A stretch of 64,000 nt of DNA from contig CAVYUC010000035.1 in NCBI GenBank assembly GCA_963771595.1, positions 56,088-120,087 of the forward strand. The letters are read 5' to 3'. Positions 57,351 through 64,000 of the stretch are shown here, one piece after another (within the stretch, counting starts at the first letter, position 1; every line of letters starts with the position of its first letter). The notes beneath the pieces were generated by a model, which was not told where the DNA came from, did not search any database, and saw only the letters and a program-made list of their open reading frames with translations. This DNA comes from CAVYUC01 sp963771595. GTDB lineage: Bacteria; Bacteroidota; Bacteroidia; Bacteroidales; Prolixibacteraceae. The position numbers and the translations under genes are program-made.

Positions 57351-58556
57351 TTATACTCCGCCATTACCCACTTCTGAAATATCGAGCAAGGTGTATTCGT
57401 AGTTTTCTTTGGACAAGGGAGATTCGGGAGTATAAACCACTTTGAGTTTGCACTCATATTCCATGTTGCGGAAATTAAATGTCAGGGAGTCCATTTGGGG
57501 AATCAGGTCAGGGTGGATGTTTCCCACGTACTTTTGGTCATCCACGGTTGAGTGCAACGCAAACATGGGCAATTTTCGTTTTTCAAAATCGAGACGGGTA
57601 AGCACACCGATAACAGTTTCTTCAAAAGCATCGGGCGGCAAACCCGATTCCATTATTCTTTTTACATTAATAGACTTTAACCGGTTAAAACAGACTTCTT
57701 TCTGGACTTCGTTGGGTGTGGCAAAACCCGTTTGCAATTTGCCTTCGTTTTTAATGATGGCACGCAGTATTTTGATGTATTCGGGAATGATTTTTTTATT
57801 TTGAAACCGTTTGACGCGTTCAATAATTTCTTCCTGGTTTTCGGTGTCGAACAGCAGATAGAGGTTTTCAAGGTTTTCCAGTTCGGTGTTTTCATACATT
57901 AAGTTTGGATTGTAATCAAATTCGAGGATGCCATGAATGCATTTATGTTCGATTTTACTGAACCCCAGGTTTAGCTTTTGGTCGATATTCCGGGAGTTAA
58001 TTGCCAGGTTGTTGCTTAACAGGGCTGTTTTTACGAGGTCGGTAAAAGGAATGAGGAAGTTTTTTACCGCCCATATTTTCATATTGTCTTTCAACTTTGG
58101 CGTTTCAAAGGTGATGTTGATAGCTACCCGACCGCGTTCTTTGGAATATTCAATCAGGTTAAAGGGCAGCGGTTTTTCGATGAGATTAAATTCGATTCCG
58201 ATAGAGTCGGGGAGCGGCCATTTAAATTTACGGTCGGCAGGGTAGAGGAGTGCCAGTTCTTCCACCTGGTTTTCCGGGGACATTTTTGCGAGGTAGAAAA
58301 ATCCTTTTTCCGGTTCCTTAAAAGGCTGAATGAGATTCATGCCGCGGCCTTTCAGAATGTCGAGCCGTTCTTCGCTGATTTCAACCAGTATGGCGAAAGC
58401 TTCATTTGGTTCAGGAAAAGGCAAGATGAGGTAGGTGTTTCCGGTTTGGGAAGTGTCAATCCGGGCATTGGCGTATTCAACAAAACTGGTAGTGTAGATG
58501 GTATGCAGCTTTCCGATTATCGCTGCGGGCAGTTTTTGGTATTCATCGGTAAACAT
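57351..58556 (-). CDS. Hypothetical protein linked to hsdM
   Basis: 401 aa, not recognised. It has no signal peptide or transmembrane segment and is rich in short alternating strands and helices (FTDEYQKLPAAIIGKLHTIY at the N-terminus, TLLDISEVGNGGV at the end). No catalytic motif stands out. It lies 117 bp upstream of hsdM in the same direction. DUF6575 is a vague possibility from the overall look, but I cannot confirm it. Co-location suggests a restriction-island accessory protein. Confidence 0.5.
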   Translation of the reverse strand: MFTDEYQKLPAAIIGKLHTIYTTSFVEYANARIDTSQTGNTYLILPFPEPNEAFAILVEISEERLDILKGRGMNLIQPFKEPEKGFFYLAKMSPENQVEELALLYPADRKFKWPLPDSIGIEFNLIEKPLPFNLIEYSKERGRVAINITFETPKLKDNMKIWAVKNFLIPFTDLVKTALLSNNLAINSRNIDQKLNLGFSKIEHKCIHGILEFDYNPNLMYENTELENLENLYLLFDTENQEEIIERVKRFQNKKIIPEYIKILRAIIKNEGKLQTGFATPNEVQKEVCFNRLKSINVKRIMESGLPPDAFEETVIGVLTRLDFEKRKLPMFALHSTVDDQKYVGNIHPDLIPQMDSLTFNFRNMEYECKLKVVYTPESPLSKENYEYTLLDISEVGNGGV

Positions 58557-58626
58557 GAGGTTCGATTTATCACAAGGTTAATTTATTTTGGACAAGCAAT
58601 TTAGTAAAATATTTTTTATTAGGTTT

Positions 58627-58728
58627 TACAGAATCATATAAAAATGTGGCTAAAGCCGGGTTCAGCAGTAACTTGTGAGGACCGTCAGCTTGGCATAGCC
58701 ATCCCTTCGGGAAAAGCAGACGGCAATT
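58627..58728. repeat. Interspersed REP-like repeat
   Basis: The stretch carries GGCTAAAGCCGG and then GACCGTCAGCTTGGCATAGC, with CATCCCTTCGGG and AGACGGCAA. The CCCTTCGGG hairpin and the CCGTCAGCTT/AAGCAGACGG arms make an imperfect palindrome. Related words (GCGGGCTTTAGCC at 37571) suggest an interspersed element rather than a gene-specific terminator. Confidence 0.5.
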
Positions 58729-58829
58729 AAAGGATTATTTCAATTTAGTTAAAATAAGAAATAGGATTTGTAGGAAATGCAGGATTTGGGAATTTTGGGG
58801 GCCGGTGTTTCCTGCAAATCCTATAGTTC

Positions 58830-60230
58830 CTATTTTCCCGTTTCGGTTTTGGTGTATTGGTTATGCTCGTGAGTAAGAAAACCTTTGTCGCGAAACTGAG
58901 TGATGTATTTCTCGGCGGTTTTTTCTTTTATGTCCAGTTCTGATGCTACCTTCAGGTAGGTTTGCCGGTTAAATTCGTCGGGGAGCAACTCGTAGAATTT
59001 CAATTTTTTTCCCTGAAGTTCATTGTTGGGCATATTCTGGAAAACAGCGATAGCATGTTTTTCCAGGGTAGTTGCGATTTTAAGCGCTGATTTAAAATCG
59101 GTATCGCTGCAAATCAAGGGATTTGTGGTATCGCCGTCCTCCATAATTCTCAACGCTGAAAAAATCATGGCAATACGAAAGGTTATCAATCCGAGCCGTT
59201 TGATGTTGGCATCAAAATCGTGTCCCAGCAATAGTTTATTTCGAGAAAGCATCTTGTTAAAGATGCCAGTAAATTCAGTTCCCTGTTCTTCCGTTAACTG
59301 AAATTGCAGTGGTTGATGAAACTGGTTTAACAACTCGTGTAATTCTGCCATCTGTTTTCCTTTTTCAGAAAAGAAGTCGACGTAATTTACTGTTTGATGT
59401 GGTTTGAATGGATTTTTAAATTCAGCATTATCTTCAAATGCATAGTAGAGAAACCGACTGAACAGACCGTTCTCGACATCAGGCATGAGGTTGTGCACCT
59501 GTCGTGGTGTGCCGCTTAACACCACTGCCAGATGAGGATTTTTGATTTCAATAAATTCATTGTCCTTTCGCCGGAACATATTGGTGCTTTCGTGCTGAAA
59601 CGCTTTTCGGAGGACATCGCTGAAATTTCCCCATTCCTGTTTAAAGGTAGAGGCCAGGGTATCGGCTTCGGTTTCGAAGATGACTCCACGGAAATTATTA
59701 TCTGCCAGCGCCTGGATAAAAGCTGATGAACTGCTGTTGGCCGGAATAAAAAACATTTTTTGTGGCGGTTCTTCCGGTCGTTCCACGCTTTGGCGTTCTT
59801 TACGGGTGAGGTTGGAATAATTTTCCATTTCGGATTTGTATTCTGTTCTGGCTTTTTTTGAATATTCGACAATGGAATCATGGATGTTTTCGCCGAAATA
59901 TTTTGCCCATTTCAGTTTGCCTTTACCTGAGCCTGCAGGTGCTGTAATAAAAGTGTAAAGATGTGCGGAGTGTGGTTCTTCGAAGTATATGCCTTCGATG
60001 TTTGGCAGACATCCGCTTAAAACACCGATTGCCCCAATAAGAAATACATCTTTTTCCATGGAATCACGGAACATGGCGGTGCTTTCGCGAAGGATGGCGG
60101 GGAGATGCTGGTAAACATCAGGTGGAATTTTGGGGGTTTTGAAAACTGTTCCGGGTTCCAAGTTTCGGGTTTCAGGTTTCACCCCTAAATCCCCTGAAGG
60201 GGAAGAAAGACCCCTCTGGTTTTCAGCCAT
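58830..60230 (-). CDS. DUF3987 family protein of a mobile island
   Basis: 466 aa. The family outline is clear: DVFLIGAIGVLSGCLPN, then an ITAPAGSGKGK P-loop-like site (97-105), SSSSAFIQAL, FETEADTLASTF and LSGTPRQVHNLMP. These proteins accompany primase-like and VirE-like genes in Bacteroidota islands and are thought to be ATPase/helicase-like replication proteins. The first 30 residues (GLSSPSGDLGVKPETRNLEP) are translated from an interspersed repeat with GGGGAA palindromes, so the native start may be near residue 35 (IPPDVYQ region). Confidence 0.85.
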   Translation of the reverse strand: MAENQRGLSSPSGDLGVKPETRNLEPGTVFKTPKIPPDVYQHLPAILRESTAMFRDSMEKDVFLIGAIGVLSGCLPNIEGIYFEEPHSAHLYTFITAPAGSGKGKLKWAKYFGENIHDSIVEYSKKARTEYKSEMENYSNLTRKERQSVERPEEPPQKMFFIPANSSSSAFIQALADNNFRGVIFETEADTLASTFKQEWGNFSDVLRKAFQHESTNMFRRKDNEFIEIKNPHLAVVLSGTPRQVHNLMPDVENGLFSRFLYYAFEDNAEFKNPFKPHQTVNYVDFFSEKGKQMAELHELLNQFHQPLQFQLTEEQGTEFTGIFNKMLSRNKLLLGHDFDANIKRLGLITFRIAMIFSALRIMEDGDTTNPLICSDTDFKSALKIATTLEKHAIAVFQNMPNNELQGKKLKFYELLPDEFNRQTYLKVASELDIKEKTAEKYITQFRDKGFLTHEHNQYTKTETGK

Positions 60231-60722
60231 CTCCCCAAAGGGGAGAGAGCCACGAACTTCCTTTTATTGGAGATGTTGATTCCGGATTGTTTCGCGAGGT
60301 GAAAGAAGGTTTTGAGGGTGATTCCGTGGCCTTTTGCTTTGAGGCAGGCATCGAATTGTTTGTCGCATTCCGTGGATTTATAACCGGGATAAAACCGGCT
60401 AATCCGGTGGAAATAGTTCCCGTCCGGATTCTCCAAATTCATCGGCAAAAGCAAAACCGATGTTTCGCCAGTCGGCGTAAGTTGGTGGTGATGTCGATTT
60501 GGTGAGGATTCGAGTTGGTGGATGATGGATTCGAGCTTCTTCGAAAGCGTTTTGTGAGGTATTATCGCTATCAGCCCTTACCGCCTCCGCCGTTGGCGGT
60601 CCACCTCCCCTAAACCAGGGGAGGAAATCTGCCCGGGCATCTACGGGGGAATTACTGTGCACATTATTGGTGTTTTGTGCTGTATTCAGCCATTGCTGTG
60701 GATTGAATTTCTTTTTCTTCAT
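60185..60722 (-). pseudogene. PriCT-2-like primase C-terminal domain protein, frameshifted
   Basis: The upstream part has MKKKKFNPQQWLNTAQNTNN and reaches YADWRNIGFAFADEFGESGR. After a single-base indel near 60420 it continues in another frame as NYFHRISRFYPGYKSTE and GITLKTFFHLAKQSGIN. Together these are the primase C-terminal 2 domain that usually accompanies DUF3987 proteins. A further interspersed repeat (GGCGGTCCACCTCCCC, about 60595-60610) lies within the gene and is translated as GGGPPTAEAVRADSDN. It is probably inactive. Confidence 0.7.
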
Positions 60723-60731
60723 AATTCATGT

Positions 60732-60884
60732 TTAAAGGATTATTTTGGGAAACATTGAATATTTAGCCAAGTGGTGATGTAGAAAAAGAGAAATGGTATT
60801 ACGATCCACCATAATGGCCAGAGCGTGGCTGCCAGTTTTAGCAAGCATGGATTTCAAGAGTGCTAAGAATTTATTTCGTTTCAT
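60732..60884 (-). pseudogene. Small membrane protein remnant, frameshifted
   Basis: The frame from ATG at 60884 (MKRNKFLALLKSMLAK) runs 50 aa. Another frame of the same strand reads LAATLWPLWWIVIPFLFFYI, a good membrane helix. A one-base shift would join them to a protein of about 48 aa with one transmembrane segment. Its place between VirE-like and primase-like genes is usual for small island proteins. Confidence 0.4.
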
Positions 60885-60890
60885 GATATA

Positions 60891-61829
60891 TTAAAATTTT
60901 AAATTGTTTAAATACATTGGATTGATGTATGCATCGGGGTCGAATGGAAGAAAACAGGCGCGGGAAATGTCTTTGCCTGAATTGTCGATTTCAATTTGGT
61001 AGGTTTGCAAAATGTAGGCTGACAACCGCCCGGAAATATTCCTGGTGTGAAACTTCTGAAATGTCGATGGGAATAATCCATTTCAGACCATCGCCGGACG
61101 GTGAAACAAACAGCAATTCGGTTTCAAAAAATTCATCTTCCAGCAGTTTTTGTTTAAGTCCGGTAAATCAGAAACATGGTCGAAATCGATGGTAAGCAGA
61201 CCGGAATGTTCCATTAACTCTTTGTCGGTTCGTTTTGTAAAGGTGCCTGAGAAGGTCACATAATCAAAACTCATTGCTTTGAAATTTCGGGCTTCATTCT
61301 TTTCCTGCAAGGCGCGAAGTTTACCTGTTTGCTTCACAAATTGTTGCTTCGCAACAAGTTATAGACTTCAATCAGATTGATTGTTTTGTCAGGAAAAATA
61401 TTGGAAACAGGCCGTTTGAAATAACTGAATTCCGGTATTTCAATTTTTGGTAGTTTCTGACATTCTTTGTCCAGTCGTTTGGCTTTTTCTGACCGGTTAT
61501 AAAACTGCGTTGTTCGCCAATGTGCAAATGAAGGTCTTCATTTATTTTCCTCAATAATTCCGGCCTTCCAATTTGTAATGCAATTGGGCAAAATCGAAAA
61601 CATCACCTGCAGGAATTGCATTATCGGAATCGATATGTCTTGCACAATTATCAATTATTGTAATTTTTAAAGTTGGTTTGTTACCATTAAACGGATTTTT
61701 TGCCGGTTGGCAGTCCCTTCCCGAAAGGGAAAGGACTGTTTCGCCAGGGTAATAGTTCCGAAGGATATGTGCATAGATATTTAGCCCGTAATGGGTTTCA
61801 TGCAGGATTTCTTTTTTACTTATTTTCAT
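60891..61829 (-). pseudogene. VirE/BT4734-like island protein, several frameshifts
   Basis: Pieces in different frames line up as one protein. It opens with MKISKKEILHETHYGLNIYA and LSGRDCQPAKNPFNGNKPTL. It continues with RKINEDLHLHIGE, YFKRPVSNIFPDKTINLIEV, SFDYVTFSGTFTKR and HSGLLTIDFDHVSDLPDL. It then reads FVSPSGDGLKWIIPIDISEV and SGKDISRACFLPFDPDAY, ending NNLKF at 60891. Frame changes lie near 61555, 61440, 61345-61375, 61155 and 61010. The intact protein (about 310 aa) is typical of Bacteroidota conjugative and integrative elements. Its start overlaps the end of the preceding helix-turn-helix gene. Confidence 0.8.
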
Positions 61830-62114
61830 GGCTCCCGGATTTTTGAAGTTGTGAATAATTGGATTCCAGCATATTTTCTATATCAGAAAGCTTGTAGTAG
61901 AATTTGCCTTTAACTGGCTGTAAGGGAGAATTCCCTTATCGCGCCATGATTGCAAGGTTCTTTTACTGATGTGCAGCGCTTGCATTACATCCTGTCCGTC
62001 AATCCAGGATTCGTTGAATTGCTCCAGCCGTGTTTTCCGAAAAACTTCAAGGAATGCCTTGATGAATTTAATTTCCTGAGAAAGTTGAAGCAGTAATTCT
62101 ATTATCTCTTTCAT
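61816..62114 (-). pseudogene. Helix-turn-helix (excisionase-like) protein, frameshifted
   Basis: From Met at 62114 the protein reads MKEIIELLLQLSQEI and then IDGQDVMQALHISKRTLQSW, a MerR/excisionase-type winged helix. A one-base shift near 61905-61920 is needed to continue GKFYYKLSDIENMLESNYSQ to the stop at 61816. About 98 aa in total. Such proteins control excision or replication of mobile islands. Confidence 0.72.
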
Positions 62115-62158
62115 AGCTGCCCCTCCCTTTTTTGTAAAGAAAATCGGCAGCTTGTTGT

Positions 62159-62415
62159 TCAATTTCTTCTTTGGAATAGCTTGTTTGAGAGCAGCCACAA
62201 ATCCAATTCCTTCCGGTTGAAATACAATTTTTTGCCGTTGGGTTTGTACGATGGAACAATCCAGTGCTGGTCATTTTATAGAGGTGTGAATGTGACACCT
62301 CCAAATAAACCGCAGCTTCGTTAAATGTCAGTACTTCTTTTTTAAGCAGATTCTGCTCCTTCAGCATTTTTTCAATGCTTTCCAGTTTTTGAATGATAAA
62401 TTTTTCTTCGCTCAT
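62159..62415 (-). pseudogene. Second helix-turn-helix island protein, frameshifted
   Basis: The frame starts MSEEKFIIQKLESIEKML and includes VLTFNEAAVYLEVSHSHLYK, an excisionase-type helix-turn-helix. After TSTGL a one-base shift near 62245-62270 gives YKPNGKKLYFNRKELDLWLL and the stop at 62159. The conserved wing motif therefore lies in the other frame. About 85 aa. Confidence 0.72.
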
Positions 62416-62557
62416 CGCTAACTGTATTAAATGTTAAAAATGAGCTTTGGCCAAAGCTGTATTTCTGTTATAACTGGTTCGAAATTACAACCTTGCCAAG
62501 GGGAAAAGATTTAGATTTTGGGATGGGATTTAGAAATCTAAATGATCTAACTGTTTT

Positions 62558-62821
62558 TTATTGTATTTGGCTGAAAATGTTGTCGATTTTATCTTTTTTT
62601 AGCAGCAAATCGTATTCAGCGTTATAAAGATTATCGCGGGTAATTTCATTTCCGTAAACACTGATAAATAATTTTGAGTTGTGAATATTTGTTGGACTAA
62701 AAGATTTGAAAAACGGCTTTAGTTTTATTCTGATGTATGCAAATTCATTTGTTTGGCATCCGAGGTAAATTTTTTTGTTGATTTTGGTCAAATCATCTGC
62801 CTTAACCCAACTTGCAGCCAA
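62558..62821 (-). CDS. Small hypothetical protein, possibly partial
   Basis: 87 aa, not recognised. Mixed charged and hydrophobic residues with no signal or motif. It may be the C-terminal part of a longer protein, because upstream codons (toward 62860) run on without a clear start. It lies between the island genes and the IS1634-family element. Confidence 0.35.
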   Translation of the reverse strand: MAASWVKADDLTKINKKIYLGCQTNEFAYIRIKLKPFFKSFSPTNIHNSKLFISVYGNEITRDNLYNAEYDLLLKKDKIDNIFSQIQ

Positions 62822-62997
62822 TTCAATAAAATTAGGGTAAAAACAGCCTAAAATGAAGTTTTTTTAGGCAAAATGCGGCCTTTTTTTGGTCAATCATTTT
62901 ATAACTATCTGATATTCATTTCCTGTGGTTTTTTAATTTCATTTGTAGTCCACAAGGGGGTGTTGGTTATCAGCATATTGCGTATTAAATTGCGGCC

Positions 62998-64000
62998 ATG
63001 TATTTCAAGGTATCAATGCGCACCAATCCTGCCACAGGGGTTTATTCGGGTTACTACCGTTTAGTGGAGAGTTACCGCAATTCCGATAACAGGGTTTGCC
63101 ACCGCACTATTTTGAATGCAGGCTATCTGGACGAATTGACTACCGACCAACTCAATCTTATCCAGAAAATACTTACCTCAAAAGTTAAAAATTACGACAA
63201 CCCATTATTCGAGTTGCCATTCACTGATGATAGAACGGTAATCCATTATGTTGATAAGCTTTATAACCTGATGATTGCCGAAAAACGTATTGATGTACCG
63301 GTTGAAAAAAATGATAGAAAGGCAATCAGGAACGGCAAAGACATACAGGCCATTGACATCAACAGTATCCGCAACAAGGATGTTCGGGAGATTGGTGCTG
63401 AATGGATGTCGTACCAGGCAACCGGACAGTTGCCGATGCCGTTTTTTTAGAACGCCGGGGCTGGGGCCACGATGATATAAAACTGGCCTTGACCCATATT
63501 ATCAGCCGGGCAGTTTATCCGGCATCGGAACTCGAAACTACACGCTGGATAAAAGGAAACTCATCGGTGTGCGAGGTTACCGGTTATGACATCGAACGGG
63601 TGACCAAAGATCGGCTGTATGCCATCTCAAAAAAACTTTATGCCGAAAAAGAAGCACTGGAACAGCACCTGTCGGTGCGAACCAACGAGCTGTTTGACAT
63701 AGAGGATAAAATAATGCTTTACGACCTCACCAACACCTACTTCGAAGGCCGCAAACAGGGTAGTAACCTGGCCAAATACGGGCGTAGCAAAGAAAAACGC
63801 AACGATGCAAAACTGGTTGTTCTTGCCCTGGTAGTCAATCCCGAAGGGTTTATCAAATACTCGTCAATTCTGGAAGGGAATATGTCCGATTCAAAGACTT
63901 TGGAGGAAATGATTGACAAACTGCGAATCAAAACCTCCGTGTCAGCCCGCAAAGCGCTTGTCGTCATTGATGCCGGGATTGCTACAGATGACAATTTGAA
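62998..64000 (+). pseudogene. IS1634-family transposase, frameshifted, cut by window edge
   Basis: The first 150 aa (VSMRTNPATGVYSGYYRLVE) end at a stop near 63450, caused by a missing base at about 63427-63433. In the shifted frame the protein continues DAVFLERRGWGHDD and LTHIISRAVYPASELETTRW, then LYDLTNTYFEGR with the first catalytic Asp and VVIDAGIATDDN with the second, reaching the window end. It is a diverged relative of the copy at 50137-51739, in opposite orientation. Confidence 0.88.

Noticed and set aside
51740..63000. A young composite transposon with IS1634 ends
   Set aside because: The two transposases differ at many residues and both are broken, so they are not copies of one recently moved element.
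1..64000. tRNA or rRNA genes
   Set aside because: I found no cloverleaf with conserved TTCGA/GGTTC arms or rRNA motifs on either strand. Weak tRNA-like pieces cannot be excluded without a covariance search.

Overview
The window looks like a chromosomal segment of a Bacteroidota bacterium. It has a SusC/SusD pair, four intact secreted proteins with Por/type IX (T9SS) C-terminal sorting domains, TAnnTTTG-type promoter boxes, BT4734/VirE-type mobile-island genes and a type II-C-style 46-bp CRISPR repeat. A marine or gut Marinilabiliales/Prolixibacteraceae-like organism would fit, but the genus cannot be fixed from the sequence.

Layout. (1) 1-976: right-hand end of a CRISPR-type array with 12 complete 46-bp repeats, a truncated 13th repeat and 12 complete spacers. 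No cas genes are in the window. The spacers are abnormal: 378 nt contain a single homopolymer run of three or more, lengths vary from 30 to 34, and most spacers have no GG or CC. They do not look like sampled phage or plasmid DNA, and this is the most unusual signal here. (2) 989-9639: a stand-alone CheB-type methylesterase, a divergent group of large proteins of unknown role (one with an IPT domain and a metzincin-type zinc site), and a secreted rhodanese. (3) 9862-42481: a large carbohydrate-utilisation locus. It holds fucose isomerase, an SGNH esterase, a GntR regulator, a GH172-type enzyme, SusC/SusD, a TPR protein, GH2, GH30, two beta-helix proteins, three further secreted glycosidase-like proteins and two beta-propellers. 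SusC/SusD would bind and import oligosaccharides, the T9SS-sorted and lipoprotein enzymes would trim the polymer, and FucI suggests fucose is one of the sugars released. A four-copy 63-bp hairpin repeat lies in the middle. (4) 42592-46868: an Xre/RES toxin-antitoxin pair, AraC regulator, aldo/keto reductase and a lipoprotein alpha/beta hydrolase. (5) 46900-51760: nested insertion sequences, with an IS1595 remnant, an IS21-family element and an IS1634-family remnant. (6) 52090-54834: a sugar-acid catabolic group (RraA-like, SDR, SMP-30) ending in a beheaded enolase-superfamily gene fused to (7) an hsdM gene without hsdS or hsdR, an unknown 401-aa gene, and a decayed island replication module (DUF3987, PriCT-2-like, VirE/BT4734-like, two helix-turn-helix proteins). 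(8) 62998-end: another IS1634-family transposase, in the opposite orientation to the first.

Many genes carry single-base frameshifts: SGNH, GH172, GH2 twice, both IS1634 copies and nearly every gene at 60.2-62.4 kb. Either this is real decay concentrated in the mobile region, or the assembly retains indel errors. The sequence alone cannot decide between them.
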